Source of the DNA: Phreatobacter sp.
GTDB lineage: Bacteria; Pseudomonadota; Alphaproteobacteria; Rhizobiales; Phreatobacteraceae
Direction of reading: 5' to 3'
Length of the DNA: 64,000 bases
Assembly: GCF_030691135.1 (NCBI RefSeq)
Contig: NZ_JAUYFA010000029.1
Coordinates: 1-64,000, forward strand
Position numbers and translations under genes: made by a program. Below the pieces are notes generated by a model. It had not been told where the DNA came from and made no database searches. It saw only the letters and a program-made list of their open reading frames with translations. Position 1 is the stretch's first letter. Every line of letters starts with the position of its first letter. Positions 1 through 9,089 of the stretch are shown one piece after another.

Positions 1-95
1 CCTTCGCGCCGCCGCGCGCCCAGGCTCCGGCCATCGCCGCCATGCCGGGCGGCGCCCCGGTGCGCGCCGCCCTCGGCTTCGGCTCGCTGTACTGA
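1..95 (+). CDS. C-terminal tail of an upstream gene, possibly RlpA (partial)
   Basis: Reading frame 3 is open from the window edge to a TGA at 93-95, giving 30 codons. The tail is rich in Ala, Pro and Gly and ends GFGSLY. It is too short for a domain assignment. In many Hyphomicrobiales the gene directly before this D-Ala-D-Ala carboxypeptidase/tmk/holB/metG series is rlpA (septal ring lytic transglycosylase), so that is the likely identity, inferred from gene order only. The 53-bp gap to the next start suggests the same transcript. Confidence 0.5.
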   Translation, partial: FAPPRAQAPAIAAMPGGAPVRAALGFGSLY

Positions 96-148
96 TCCGC
101 CTTGATTTCACCCGCGCCCCGCCCCATCCATGGGGCGGGAGGACGACC

Positions 149-1342
149 GTGACCAAGCCGCGACTCGGGTTGATGCAATGTGCCGCCGCCGGCCTCGTGG
201 CGCTGGCCCTCGTGCTGGCACCGCCGGCGCGCGCCCAGGACAATTTCCAGACCACGGTGCGCAACGCCATCCTCGTCGATGTCGGAACGCAGTCGGTGCT
301 GTTCGAGAAGGCCGCCGACGAGCTCCAGGCGCCCGCCAGCCTGGCCAAGCTGATGACACTCGCGGTGATCTTCGAGGAGATGCGCCAGGGACGGCTGCAG
401 GCCGACCAGGAGATCGTCATCAGCCAGGACGCCTGGCGGCGGGGAGGGGCCCCGTCGCGGACCTCGTCCATGTATGCGGCGGTCAATTCCCGCGTGAAGG
501 TGCAGGACCTGCTGCGCGGCGCCATCATCCAGTCCGGCAACGACGCGACGATCGCCCTCGGCGAGGCCGTGTCAGGCACCGAGGCGAACTTCATTCCGGT
601 GATGAACTCGCGGGCGCGGGCCATCGGCCTGACCCAGTCGGTGTTCCGCAACACCACCGGCCTGCCGGATCCGGAACAGCGCACGACGGCGCGCGAGGTG
701 GCGCGCCTCGCCGACCACATCATCCGCACCTATCCCGAGCACTACGCGCTCTACAGCGAGCGGGAGTTCACCTGGGGCGGCATCCGCCAGCAGAACCGCA
801 ACCCGCTGCTCGGCACCTATAACGGCGCAGACGGCCTGAAGACCGGCTATATCGAGGAGGCCGGCTTCAACCTCGTGGGCTCGGCGGTGCAGAACGGCCA
901 GCGGCTGATCGTCGTGGTGATGGGCGCCCGCTCGCTGCAGGAGCGCTCCAACGAGGCGCGCAAGCTGCTCGACTGGGGCTTCCGCTCCTTCGAGCTGCGC
1001 GACCTGTTCCAGGAGCAGGAGGCGATCGGCGAGGCCGCCGTCTTCGGCGGTGCCCAGGGCAGCGTTCCCGTCACCGCCGGCAAGCTGGTGCGTCTGCTGC
1101 TGCCGCGCGGGCAATCGGACCGGGTGACCGCGCAGATCGTCTATCGCGGGCCACTGCGCGCACCCGTCAGGCAGGGAGCGGAAGTCGGCCACCTCCGGGT
1201 GATGCGCGGCTCGCAGATCGCCCTCGAGGTTCCGGTCTTCGCCGCCGCCGATGTCGAGACCGGCACGCTGACCCAGCGCGCCATGCAGGGCGCCTGGGAA
1301 CTCGCAACCGGCTGGATCCGGCCCGGGGCGGCCCGGCCTTGA
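149..1342 (+). CDS. D-alanyl-D-alanine carboxypeptidase (PBP5/6-type, serine)
   Basis: Periplasmic penicillin-binding protein that trims the terminal D-Ala of peptidoglycan stem peptides (peptidase family S11). A hydrophobic signal peptide spans about residues 8-29, ending ARAQ. The three active-site motifs are present: SLAK at 64-67 (nucleophile S64), SGN at 129-131 and KTG at 231-233. After the catalytic domain comes the beta-sandwich C-terminal domain of PBP5/6; at 397 aa the length is normal. The start is GTG with a GGAGG ribosome-binding site about 7 bases upstream. The stop overlaps the next start (tmk), so the two are probably translationally coupled. Confidence 0.93.
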   Translation: MTKPRLGLMQCAAAGLVALALVLAPPARAQDNFQTTVRNAILVDVGTQSVLFEKAADELQAPASLAKLMTLAVIFEEMRQGRLQADQEIVISQDAWRRGGAPSRTSSMYAAVNSRVKVQDLLRGAIIQSGNDATIALGEAVSGTEANFIPVMNSRARAIGLTQSVFRNTTGLPDPEQRTTAREVARLADHIIRTYPEHYALYSEREFTWGGIRQQNRNPLLGTYNGADGLKTGYIEEAGFNLVGSAVQNGQRLIVVVMGARSLQERSNEARKLLDWGFRSFELRDLFQEQEAIGEAAVFGGAQGSVPVTAGKLVRLLLPRGQSDRVTAQIVYRGPLRAPVRQGAEVGHLRVMRGSQIALEVPVFAAADVETGTLTQRAMQGAWELATGWIRPGAARP

Positions 1343-2004
1343 GCGCTCCAGCCAGGGCCCGCGGACGCTTCATCACGCTGGAGGGCGGGGAGGGAGCCGG
1401 CAAGTCGACGCAGGCGCGCCGCCTCGGCGCCTTCCTCGAACAGCGCGGCCTCGACGTCGTCATGACCCGTGAGCCCGGCGGCTCGCCCGGCGCCGAGATC
1501 CTCCGCCATGTCCTGCTCTCCGGCGGCGCCGCGCCCTTCGGACCCGAGGCCGAGACCATGCTCTTCGCCGCGGCCCGCCGCGACCACCTCGCCGTCACCA
1601 TCCTGCCGGCGCTGGCGCGTGGCGCCTGGGTGATCTGCGACCGTTTCGCCGATTCCACCCGCGTCTATCAGGGCCATGCCGGCAAGGTGCCGCTCGACGT
1701 CATCATGGCGATCGAGCGCGTCACCGTCGGCGAGAACCGGCCGGACCTGACGCTGATCCTCGATCTGCCGGCCAAGGTCGGTCTGGCGCGCGTCGCCAGC
1801 CGCGGCGAGACGACCGACCGGTTCGAGAAGGAGGGCATCGCCTTCCACAACAAGCTGCGCGCCGGCTTCAAGGCCATCGCCCGCGCCGAACCCGAGCGCT
1901 GCCGGCTGATCGATGCCGGCGGCGAGGCCGACGTCGTCGCCGAGGCCATCCGCGAGGCGGTGACCGCGCATTTCGGCCTCGGCGCCCGGCTGGTGGCGTC
2001 ATGA
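1339..2004 (+). CDS. tmk: Thymidylate kinase
   Basis: Phosphorylates dTMP to dTDP for DNA synthesis. The P-loop GGEGAGKST lies at residues 16-24, followed by the REPGG substrate motif near residue 46 and the [12 protein letters not shown] segment near residue 99 typical of the family. Length is 221 aa, as expected. The start is a TTG that overlaps the TGA of the preceding carboxypeptidase gene; no better start lies before the P-loop. Its own stop overlaps the holB ATG (ATGA). tmk followed by holB is a very common bacterial pair. Confidence 0.95.
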   Translation: MSAPARARGRFITLEGGEGAGKSTQARRLGAFLEQRGLDVVMTREPGGSPGAEILRHVLLSGGAAPFGPEAETMLFAAARRDHLAVTILPALARGAWVICDRFADSTRVYQGHAGKVPLDVIMAIERVTVGENRPDLTLILDLPAKVGLARVASRGETTDRFEKEGIAFHNKLRAGFKAIARAEPERCRLIDAGGEADVVAEAIREAVTAHFGLGARLVAS

Positions 2005-3050
2005 TCGCGGAAATCGCCGCCGATCGCCTCGACGGCGCCCCGCATCCGCGCGAACGGCAGGTGTTGATCGGCCATGGCGACGCCGAGCGGGAACTGCTGA
2101 CGGCCTATCGCGGCCCGCGCATGCACCACGCCTGGCTCATCGGTGGTCCCGAGGGCATCGGCAAGGCGACGCTCGCCTATCGTTTCGCCCGCTTCGTCCT
2201 CGCCCATCCCGTCGGGGCGGCGGTGCCGGCGGAGCAGCGGGATCTCGCGGTTCCCGCCGACCATCCCGCCGCCAGGCGCATCGTCGCAGGCTCCCACCCC
2301 GACCTGCTCGCCCTCCGGCGCATCGCCGAGGCCGGCAAGGAGAAGATCCCGCAGGACATTTCCGTCAATGCCATGCGCGACATCGTCCGCTTCTTCGGCT
2401 CGACGGCGGGAGAGGGCGGCTGGCGCATCTGCATCGTCGACGCCGCCGACGACCTCAACCGCTCCAGCGCCAACGCGCTGCTGAAACTGCTGGAAGAGCC
2501 GCCGCTGCGCTCGCTCTTCCTGATCGTCGCCCATATGCCCGGGCGGCTCCTGCCGACGATCCGCTCGCGCTGCCGGACCCTGCCGCTGCTGCCCCTCGGC
2601 GAGGACGAGATCGCCGCCGGCCTGCAGACCTTCGAAGACATCCGCCTGCCGGCGGACGAGGCGGGGCGCATCGCGGCGCTCGCCGACGGCAGCCTGCGCC
2701 GGGCGCTCGAGATCGTCGAAGGCGGCCAGGAGGGCTTTGCCGGCGAGGTCGAAAGGCTGCTCGCGAGCCTGCCGTCGGCCGATCCGCTGGCCGTCCACGG
2801 GCTCGGCGACAAGCTCGCCCGGCGCGACGACGGCCTGTTCGAGCTCTTCCTGCGCATGGTCTTCGCCCACCTGCACCGGCAGGTCCTGGCGGAGGCTGGC
2901 GAGGGGGCACGCCGCCTTGCACCCCATGCCGAGGTATGGGAGAAGGTCGAGGCTACCGCGGCGCAGGTGCGCACGTTCAATCTCGAACGCAAGCCCTTCG
3001 TTTTCCAGGTTTTCGGCTGGCTCGCCGAGGCCGGCCGGCGGCGCGCCTGA
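2001..3050 (+). CDS. holB: DNA polymerase III subunit delta'
   Basis: Clamp-loader subunit of the replicative polymerase. It has an AAA+ fold with a Walker A-like GPEGIGKAT at residues 49-57 and the conserved segment [12 protein letters not shown] (residues 157-168) followed by the arginine-finger region [11 protein letters not shown]. Length is 349 aa, normal for alphaproteobacteria. The cysteine zinc motif of E. coli delta' is not seen, which is usual in this group. ATG overlaps the tmk stop by one codon in the ATGA arrangement; metG follows after 23 bases. Confidence 0.93.
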   Translation: MIAEIAADRLDGAPHPRERQVLIGHGDAERELLTAYRGPRMHHAWLIGGPEGIGKATLAYRFARFVLAHPVGAAVPAEQRDLAVPADHPAARRIVAGSHPDLLALRRIAEAGKEKIPQDISVNAMRDIVRFFGSTAGEGGWRICIVDAADDLNRSSANALLKLLEEPPLRSLFLIVAHMPGRLLPTIRSRCRTLPLLPLGEDEIAAGLQTFEDIRLPADEAGRIAALADGSLRRALEIVEGGQEGFAGEVERLLASLPSADPLAVHGLGDKLARRDDGLFELFLRMVFAHLHRQVLAEAGEGARRLAPHAEVWEKVEATAAQVRTFNLERKPFVFQVFGWLAEAGRRRA

Positions 3051-3073
3051 CCCCGAACCGTCCGAAACGCCCC

Positions 3074-4618
3074 ATGTCGAAGCCCCGCTTCTACGTCACG
3101 ACCGCCATTTCCTATCCCAACGGCGCGCCCCATATCGGCCATGCCTACGAGGTGATCGCCACCGATGCGATCGCCCGCTTCATGCGGGCGGACGGGCGCG
3201 AGGTCCTGTTCCTGACCGGCACCGACGAGCACGGTCTGAAGATGGTGCAGACGGCGGAGCGCGAGGGCCTGGCCGTGCGCGAACTCGCCGACCGCAACGC
3301 CGACCGCTTCCGCGCCATGGCGGGAGCGCTCGCCATTTCCAACGACGACTTCATCCGCACCACCGAGCCACGCCACTACAAGGCGAGCCAGGCGATCTGG
3401 GAGCGCATGGTGGCGGCCGGCGACATCTATCTCGGCGGCTACGAGGGCTGGTATTCGGTCCGCGACGAGGCATTCTACGGCGAGGACGAGACCTCGGTCG
3501 GCCCGGACGGCGTGCGCATCGGCGGGCAGGGGACGCCGGTGGAATGGACGAAGGAGGAGACCTTTTTCTTCCGCCTGTCGAAGTACCAGGACCGCCTCCT
3601 CGCCCATTACGAGGCGAACCCGGACTTCGTCGGCCCCGACACGCGGTTCAACGAGGTCATCAGCTTCGTCAAGGGCGGCCTCACCGACCTCTCGGTGTCG
3701 CGCACCACCTTCGACTGGGGCGTGCCGGTGCCCGGCGCCGACGGCCACGTCATGTATGTCTGGGTCGACGCCCTGACCAACTACATCACGGCTGCAGGCT
3801 TTCCCGACGAGACCGACCCGAAATGGGCCTTCTGGCCGGCCGATCTTCACGTCATCGGCAAGGATATCGTCCGTTTCCACGCGGTCTACTGGCCGGCCTT
3901 CCTCATGTCGGCCGGCATCGCCCTGCCGAAGCGGGTCTATGGCCACGGCTTCCTGTTCAACCGCGGCGAGAAGATGTCGAAATCGCTCGGCAACGTCGTC
4001 GATCCCTTCGCCATGGCGGAAGCCTATGGCGTCGACGCCATGCGCTATTTCCTGCTGCGCGAGGTCGCCTTCGGCAATGACGGATCCTATTCGCACGAGG
4101 CGATCGTGGCGCGGACCAATGCCGACCTCGCCAACGATATCGGCAATCTTGCCCAGCGCTCCCTCTCGATGATCGCCAAGAACTGCGACGGGGTGCTGCC
4201 GACGCCCGGCGCCTTCACCGCTGAGGACGAGGCGATCCTCGCCGCCGCTGAAGGCATGCTCGCCATCTCGCGGGAGGCGGTTGGCAGCCAGCAGCTTCAC
4301 CGCTGGCTCGAGGCGGTCTGGGCCGTGGTCGGCGAGGCGAACCGCTACTTCGCCGCACAGGCGCCCTGGGCGCTGCGCAAGACCGATCCGCCGCGCATGG
4401 AGACGGTGCTCTATGTCACCGCCGAGGTCATTCGCCAGGCGGCGATCCTCGCCGCGCCCGCTATTCCGCTCGGCGCGCCGAAGCTGCTTGATCTCCTCGC
4501 CGTGCCGGAGAATGCACGCGATTTCGCCGCGCTCGCCACCCGGCTGAATCCGGGGACGGTGCTGCCGCCGCCGGCCGGGGTCTTCCCGCGTTACGTCGAG
4601 CCGGAGACGGCGGCCTGA
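3074..4618 (+). CDS. metG: Methionyl-tRNA synthetase
   Basis: Class I aminoacyl-tRNA synthetase charging tRNA-Met. The ATP-binding signature HIGH is at residues 19-22 and KMSKS at 300-304; the Met-pocket region and the anticodon-binding helical domain follow. At 514 aa it lacks the C-terminal dimerisation/tRNA-binding extension of E. coli MetG, as is common in alphaproteobacteria. The frame stays open upstream to 2936, but the ATG at 3074 lies after the holB stop and directly precedes the conserved N-terminus [12 protein letters not shown]. The stop overlaps the tatD ATG (TGATG). Confidence 0.96.
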   Translation: MSKPRFYVTTAISYPNGAPHIGHAYEVIATDAIARFMRADGREVLFLTGTDEHGLKMVQTAEREGLAVRELADRNADRFRAMAGALAISNDDFIRTTEPRHYKASQAIWERMVAAGDIYLGGYEGWYSVRDEAFYGEDETSVGPDGVRIGGQGTPVEWTKEETFFFRLSKYQDRLLAHYEANPDFVGPDTRFNEVISFVKGGLTDLSVSRTTFDWGVPVPGADGHVMYVWVDALTNYITAAGFPDETDPKWAFWPADLHVIGKDIVRFHAVYWPAFLMSAGIALPKRVYGHGFLFNRGEKMSKSLGNVVDPFAMAEAYGVDAMRYFLLREVAFGNDGSYSHEAIVARTNADLANDIGNLAQRSLSMIAKNCDGVLPTPGAFTAEDEAILAAAEGMLAISREAVGSQQLHRWLEAVWAVVGEANRYFAAQAPWALRKTDPPRMETVLYVTAEVIRQAAILAAPAIPLGAPKLLDLLAVPENARDFAALATRLNPGTVLPPPAGVFPRYVEPETAA

Positions 4619-5412
4619 TGTGGGTCGACAGCCATTGTCATCTCGATTTCCCCGATCTCGCCGCCGACCGTGACGGGCTCATCGGCCGTGCCGTCGCGGC
4701 CGGCCTCCAGTCCATGGTGACGATCTCCACCCGTGTCCGCCGCTTCGACGGCATCCGCGCCATCGCCGAGGCCCATGAGGGCATCTGGTGCTCGGTCGGC
4801 ACCCATCCGCACAATGCCCACGAGGAGCTCGACGTCACGGCGGAGGAGCTCGTGGCGCTGGCGGACCATCCCAAGGTCGTCGCCATCGGCGAGGCCGGCC
4901 TCGACTGGTTCTACGACAAGTCGCCGCGCGACGCCCAGGAACAGGGTTTCCGCACCCATATCGCCGCGGCGCGGCTCTCCGGCCTGCCGCTGGTGATCCA
5001 TGCCCGCGAGGCCGACGCAGCGGTGGCGTCGATCCTGACCGAGGAAATGGGGAAGGGGGCCTTCAAGGCTGTCCTGCACTGTTTCACCGGCTCCCGCGAC
5101 CTCGCCATGACCGGCATCGAGCTCGGCCTCTACGTGTCGTTCTCGGGCATCGCCACCTACAGGAGCGCCGCCAATCTGCGGGAGCTGGCGGCCGAACTGC
5201 CGGCGGATCGCATCCTGGTGGAGACCGACGCGCCCTATCTCGCGCCGGGCAAGTTCCGCGGCAAGACCAATGAGCCGTCCTATGTCGTCGAGACCGGCCG
5301 GGTGATCGCCGAGGCGCGCGGCGTCACGCCCGAGGCAATGGCGCGGCAGACCACCGAGAATTTCTACCGCCTCTTCGCCAAGGCCGATTCCGGCCTGCGC
5401 CTCACGGCTTGA
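4618..5412 (+). CDS. tatD: TatD-family metal-dependent hydrolase (putative DNase)
   Basis: TIM-barrel amidohydrolase-superfamily nuclease; E. coli TatD and YcfH are the characterised relatives. Metal-binding landmarks are in order: SHCHLD at residues 5-10, GEAGLDW in the middle, HARE, LHCFTG and the late VETDAPYLAP. Length 264 aa is typical. The start overlaps the metG stop. The metG-tatD-metallohydrolase order is widespread in proteobacteria, but a functional link between tRNA charging and this enzyme is not established. Confidence 0.92.
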   Translation: MWVDSHCHLDFPDLAADRDGLIGRAVAAGLQSMVTISTRVRRFDGIRAIAEAHEGIWCSVGTHPHNAHEELDVTAEELVALADHPKVVAIGEAGLDWFYDKSPRDAQEQGFRTHIAAARLSGLPLVIHAREADAAVASILTEEMGKGAFKAVLHCFTGSRDLAMTGIELGLYVSFSGIATYRSAANLRELAAELPADRILVETDAPYLAPGKFRGKTNEPSYVVETGRVIAEARGVTPEAMARQTTENFYRLFAKADSGLRLTA

Positions 5413-5419
5413 GCCGGCC

Positions 5420-6220
5420 ATGGCGCTGACCCTGACCATCCTCGGCTGCGGCTCCTCCGGCGGCGTGCCGCGGGTGGCCCAGGGCTGGGGCGCCTGCGAC
5501 CCGTCCGAGCCGCGCAACCGGCGGCGGCGCTGCGCCATGCTGGTCGAGCAGACCGGCCCCGAGGGCGTCACCACCGTCCTGATCGACACCGGACCAGACC
5601 TGCGCGAACAGCTCGTCCAGGCCGGCGTCACGCGGCTCGACGCGGTGCTCTACACCCACGACCATGCCGACCATACCCACGGCATCGACGACCTCCGGCC
5701 GCTGGTTCTCGCCATGCGGCGGCGCATCGTCGCCCATGCCGACGAAACCACGGCCGGATCGCTGCGCGAGCGCTTCGGCTATTGCTTCGCATCACCACCG
5801 GGCAGCGACTATCCGCCCATCGTCGATCTCGCACCGTTCGCGCCGCATCAGCCGATCGCCGTCGCCGGACCGGGCGGGACCGTGACTTTCGTGCCGTTTC
5901 CGGTGGAGCACGGCGCCGGCTACCGCGCTTTCGGTTTTCGCGTCAACGAATGCGTCTATTGCCCTGATATCAATCGACTTCCCGACGAGAGCGCCGGCTA
6001 TTTCGACGCTGCCGGAACGGTGATCCTCGACGCGCTGCGCTACACGCGCCATCCGACCCATTTTTCCGTCGACGAGGCCCTGGCGGTCATCGCGCGGCAC
6101 AGGCCGGAACGGGCCGTCCTGACCAACCTGCATTCGGACATCGATTATGCGACGCTGGCGGCGCGGCTGCCGGCCGGTATCGTGCCGGCCCATGACGGCA
6201 TGGTCATCCAGACGGGTTGA
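5420..6220 (+). CDS. Metallo-beta-lactamase-fold hydrolase (PhnP-like)
   Basis: MBL-fold hydrolase with the metal motif HDHADH at residues 80-85 and a later histidine in the PVEHGAGYRAFGFR segment. The N-terminal ILGCGSSGGVPR signature resembles the PhnP/phosphodiesterase branch (cyclic phosphate or RNA 3'-end-type substrates), so a phosphodiesterase activity is inferred, not shown. There is no phn operon nearby. It follows tatD by 7 bases and closes the operon; after it comes a 198-bp gap containing two inverted repeats. Confidence 0.85.
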   Translation: MALTLTILGCGSSGGVPRVAQGWGACDPSEPRNRRRRCAMLVEQTGPEGVTTVLIDTGPDLREQLVQAGVTRLDAVLYTHDHADHTHGIDDLRPLVLAMRRRIVAHADETTAGSLRERFGYCFASPPGSDYPPIVDLAPFAPHQPIAVAGPGGTVTFVPFPVEHGAGYRAFGFRVNECVYCPDINRLPDESAGYFDAAGTVILDALRYTRHPTHFSVDEALAVIARHRPERAVLTNLHSDIDYATLAARLPAGIVPAHDGMVIQTG

Positions 6221-6275
6221 TCGGATCGCGGCGGCGTTCCGCCGACACCCGGGACCGCGTAAGACCGCATTCTGA

Positions 6276-6306
6276 GGAATGTCGACATTCCATAATATGT
6301 CTTATG
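6276..6306. promoter_or_regulatory. Two adjacent inverted repeats upstream of mazG
   Basis: Bases 6276-6291 form a perfect 16-bp palindrome (GGAATGTC followed by its reverse complement). It shares its last base with a second inverted repeat, CATAA at 6291-6295 and TTATG at 6302-6306 with a 6-base AT-rich spacer. The block is an AT-rich island in a very GC-rich region and ends 112 bp before the mazG ATG. This looks like an operator for a dimeric regulator; no regulator gene is adjacent, so the binding protein is unknown. Confidence 0.45.
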
Positions 6307-6418
6307 CGAATCAAGTGTGGGCCCAAGCTGGCGCCGGACACCGCCCCTGGCCAAGACTTGTGGATGGCCCCTCCTGCGCGCTTGCTATCGATGGCCCGTC
6401 CCCGCTCAGACTGAGCCC

Positions 6419-7279
6419 ATGACAACCGTGCCCCAGACGCCGACCCCTTCCGACGACATCGCCGATCTCGTGGCCATCATGGCCTGGCTGCGGGAGCCTG
6501 GCCGCGGCTGTCCCTGGGACCTCGCGCAGACCTTCGCGACGATCGCGCCCTACACGATCGAGGAGGCCTATGAGGTGGCCGATGCGATCGAGCGCAGCGA
6601 CTTCGCCGATCTCAAGGACGAACTCGGCGATCTCCTGCTGCAGGTCGTCTTCCATGCCCGCATGGCCGAGGAGCAAGGGCTCTTCGCCTTTCCCGACGTC
6701 GTCCGCGCCATCACCGATAAACTGATCCGCCGTCACCCGCATGTCTTCGGCGGCGATCGCGACGTCAGCCCGCAGGCGGTGAAGGGCCTGTGGGAGAGCA
6801 TCAAGGCCGAGGAGAAGCGGACAAAGGCGGCAGAGCGGCTGCGGCTGGGCCTGCCGGCCGCGCCGGCGGCAGGGGTGCTGGCAGGCGTTCCGACCGCCCT
6901 TCCCGCCCTGACCCGCGCCCTGAAGCTCCAGGCCAAGGCCGGCACGGTCGGGTTCGACTGGAACGATGTCGACGCCGTGCTCGCCAAGATCGTCGAGGAA
7001 GCCAGCGAGATCGTCGCGGCGCGGCGCGACGGCGCTGGGCACGCGGCCGTCACCGACGAGGTCGGCGACCTGCTGTTCGCCGCCGTCAATCTCGCCCGCC
7101 ACCTCGACGTCGATCCGGAAGTGGCGCTGCGCGGCACCAATGCCAAGTTCGAGCGCCGCTTTGCCGCCATCGAGGCGGCTCTCGCCGCCGAGGGCCGCGG
7201 GCCGGCCGAGGCTTCGCTCGCCGAGATGGACGCCCTCTGGGACGAGGCCAAGCGGCGCGAGCGGGCCGCCGGCACCTGA
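6419..7279 (+). CDS. mazG: Nucleoside triphosphate pyrophosphohydrolase MazG
   Basis: Hydrolyses (d)NTPs to NMP and pyrophosphate; in E. coli it counters toxin-induced stress and removes aberrant nucleotides. Two tandem MazG domains are visible: EEAYEV followed by DELGDLLLQVVFHA, and the second EEASEI followed by DEVGDLLFAAVN, carrying the acidic Mg-binding residues. Length is 286 aa from the ATG at 6419, which directly precedes the conserved first domain; the frame remains open upstream to 6317 without family-like sequence. It converges with hflX, leaving a 7-bp gap. Confidence 0.92.
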   Translation: MTTVPQTPTPSDDIADLVAIMAWLREPGRGCPWDLAQTFATIAPYTIEEAYEVADAIERSDFADLKDELGDLLLQVVFHARMAEEQGLFAFPDVVRAITDKLIRRHPHVFGGDRDVSPQAVKGLWESIKAEEKRTKAAERLRLGLPAAPAAGVLAGVPTALPALTRALKLQAKAGTVGFDWNDVDAVLAKIVEEASEIVAARRDGAGHAAVTDEVGDLLFAAVNLARHLDVDPEVALRGTNAKFERRFAAIEAALAAEGRGPAEASLAEMDALWDEAKRRERAAGT

Positions 7280-7286
7280 CGGCGCC

Positions 7287-8654
7287 TCAGGCAGTTCGCG
7301 CCAGTCGCCGTTCCAGCTGGTCGCGTTTGGCCGGGGCGATGCGCAGCGTGACCTGCGTGTCGCCGCTGTCGAGAGCCCTGCGCTCCTCGACCTCGGCGTT
7401 CTCGTGGATCCAGTGCAGCGTGCCGCCGTCGGCCGCATCGACCGTGACGGTCAGGCGTTCATGGGCGGCGCGCAGCTTGTCCTCCACGGCCGCGAGCAGA
7501 CCGGGCAGCCCCTCTCCCGTCACGGCGGAGACGAAGTACGGGCGATGCGCCTCGTCGTGGCGGGCCGCACGGTTCAGCGCCGCCTCACGGGCCGGCGCGT
7601 CGAGCAGGTCGACCTTGTTCCAGACCTCGACGAGGGTCCGGCTGACCGGGTCGACGCCGAGATCGTCGAGGATCGCCGCGACATCGGCGGCCTGAGCCTC
7701 GGTGTCGCCGTGGCTGACGTCGCGCACATGCAGGATGACGTCGGCCTCGATCACCTCTTCCAGCGTCGCCCGGAAGGCGGCGACGAGCATGGTCGGCAGG
7801 TCGGAGATGAATCCGACCGTGTCCGACAGGATGGCCTTGGTGCCGTGCGGCAGCCGCATCTGGCGCAGCGTCGGGTCGAGGGTGGCGAAGAGCAGGTCCT
7901 GCGCCAGCACCCCGCCGGTGGTCAGCGCATTGAACAGCGTCGACTTGCCGGCATTGGTGTAGCCGACCAGCGCGATGATCGGATAGGGCACGCGCCGCCG
8001 GCTCTCGCGGTGCAGGCGCCGGGTGCGCGTCACCTGTTCCAGCTCGCGCTCGATCCGCATGATGCGATCCTGGATCATCCGGCGGTCGGCCTCGATCTGC
8101 GTCTCGCCGGGACCGCCGAGGAAGCCGAAACCGCCGCGCTGGCGCTCCAGATGGGTCCAGGAGCGGACGAGCCGGCTCTTCTGGTAGCTGAGATGGGCGA
8201 GTTCGACCTGCAGCGCGCCTTCCTTGGTGCGGGCGCGGCGGCCGAAGATTTCGAGGATCAGCCCGGTGCGGTCGACGACCTTGGCCTTCCACGCCTTTTC
8301 GAGGTTGCGCTGCTGCACCGGCGACAGCGCGGCGTCGACGAAGACAAGACCGGCATCATGCGCCGTCACGAGACCGCCGATCTCCTCCACCTTGCCCTTG
8401 CCGATGAGCGTGGCCGGCCGCGGCGTGTTCAGTCCGACGGTGACCGTGTCCATCACCTCGAGATCGATGGCGGCGGCGAGGCCGACGGCCTCGTCGCGGC
8501 GTGCCTCGACGGTGCGGGCGGGGCCGTCGGCCCCCTCGCCTCGCCGCGGTCCGGTCATCACCGGCACGACGACCACGACACGCGTCGGCTCGCCGCGCGG
8601 CTCATCGCCGTCGTGCTGAATGGTGCTGATGATATCGGGGCGGCGTATGTCCAA
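7287..8654 (-). CDS. hflX: Ribosome-associated GTPase HflX
   Basis: GTPase that splits stalled 70S or 50S ribosomes after stress. The N-terminal HflX domain includes the GGPGETQIE.DRR signature; the G domain has GYTNAGKST (G1), DTVGFISDLP (G3) and NKVD (G4). The start is uncertain. I chose the TTG at 8654 (455 aa) because GAGG lies 5 bases upstream; an in-frame CTG at 8678 would overlap the hfq stop. The open frame continues through hfq but that part is a shadow of the other frame. It is downstream of hfq with a 20-base gap, as in most proteobacteria. Confidence 0.9.
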   Translation of the reverse strand: MDIRRPDIISTIQHDGDEPRGEPTRVVVVVPVMTGPRRGEGADGPARTVEARRDEAVGLAAAIDLEVMDTVTVGLNTPRPATLIGKGKVEEIGGLVTAHDAGLVFVDAALSPVQQRNLEKAWKAKVVDRTGLILEIFGRRARTKEGALQVELAHLSYQKSRLVRSWTHLERQRGGFGFLGGPGETQIEADRRMIQDRIMRIERELEQVTRTRRLHRESRRRVPYPIIALVGYTNAGKSTLFNALTTGGVLAQDLLFATLDPTLRQMRLPHGTKAILSDTVGFISDLPTMLVAAFRATLEEVIEADVILHVRDVSHGDTEAQAADVAAILDDLGVDPVSRTLVEVWNKVDLLDAPAREAALNRAARHDEAHRPYFVSAVTGEGLPGLLAAVEDKLRAAHERLTVTVDAADGGTLHWIHENAEVEERRALDSGDTQVTLRIAPAKRDQLERRLARTA

Positions 8655-8674
8655 CAGGGCCTCGTCGAATGAGC

Positions 8675-8926
8675 TCAGCCCTTGTCGCCGTCTCCGTCCT
8701 GCGGATCGAACAGCTGGACCGGCGCACCGGGCATGATCGTGGATATGGCGTGCTTGTAGACCAATTGCGAGTGGCCGTCCCGGCGCAGCAGGACGCAGAA
8801 ATTGTCGAACCAGGTCACGACACCCTGCAGCTTGACGCCGTTGACCAGAAAAATCGTCAGGGGAATCTTGTGCTTGCGCACGTGGTTGAGAAAGGTGTCC
8901 TGGAGGTTCTGAGTTCGTTCCGCCAT
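8675..8926 (-). CDS. hfq: RNA chaperone Hfq
   Basis: Sm-like hexameric RNA chaperone that pairs small RNAs with mRNAs. Length is 83 aa. Sm1 motif residues lie in [20 protein letters not shown] and Sm2 in YKHAISTI; the KHAIST motif is the nucleic-acid-binding loop. The ATG at 8926 starts the canonical [13 protein letters not shown]; an in-frame ATG ten codons upstream is not conserved. A 163-bp leader separates it from the aminotransferase gene on the same strand and holds a strong hairpin (see 8977-9006). hflX follows. Confidence 0.97.
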   Translation of the reverse strand: MAERTQNLQDTFLNHVRKHKIPLTIFLVNGVKLQGVVTWFDNFCVLLRRDGHSQLVYKHAISTIMPGAPVQLFDPQDGDGDKG

Positions 8927-8976
8927 TGTCTTTTTCCGTTGTTGCCGCGGACTCACAGGTGCCGCGAAGGTTTATG

Positions 8977-9006
8977 GACCGGCCGGGCCGGTCGGGCTTT
9001 TTCTTG
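8977..9006 (+). terminator. Intrinsic terminator pointing away from hfq (antisense orientation)
   Basis: On the plus strand a 7-bp stem (GACCGGC at 8977-8983 with GCCGGTC at 8987-8993, 3-base loop) is followed by GGGC and the T-rich run TTTTTCTTG at 8998-9006. This is a convincing Rho-independent shape, yet no plus-strand gene lies upstream of it; hfq and hflX are on the minus strand. It may stop antisense transcription arriving from mazG through hflX-hfq. The same stem also folds in the hfq 5' leader RNA, about 50 nt before the start codon. Confidence 0.5.
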
Positions 9007-9089
9007 TCGTCGCCATTTAAGGCCGATCCTCCCGCAGCGCACAAGCGAAAGTGTCGTCACAGCCGCGTGTCTCGCGGCACCCTCGCCTC

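Noticed and set aside
2177-4300. A 707-codon minus-strand frame opposite holB and metG
   Set aside because: Antisense shadow; the plus-strand genes carry all conserved motifs.
8679-9044. A long N-terminal extension of HflX through hfq
   Set aside because: The extension reads hfq and its leader in the wrong frame; HflX homology begins only after the hfq stop.
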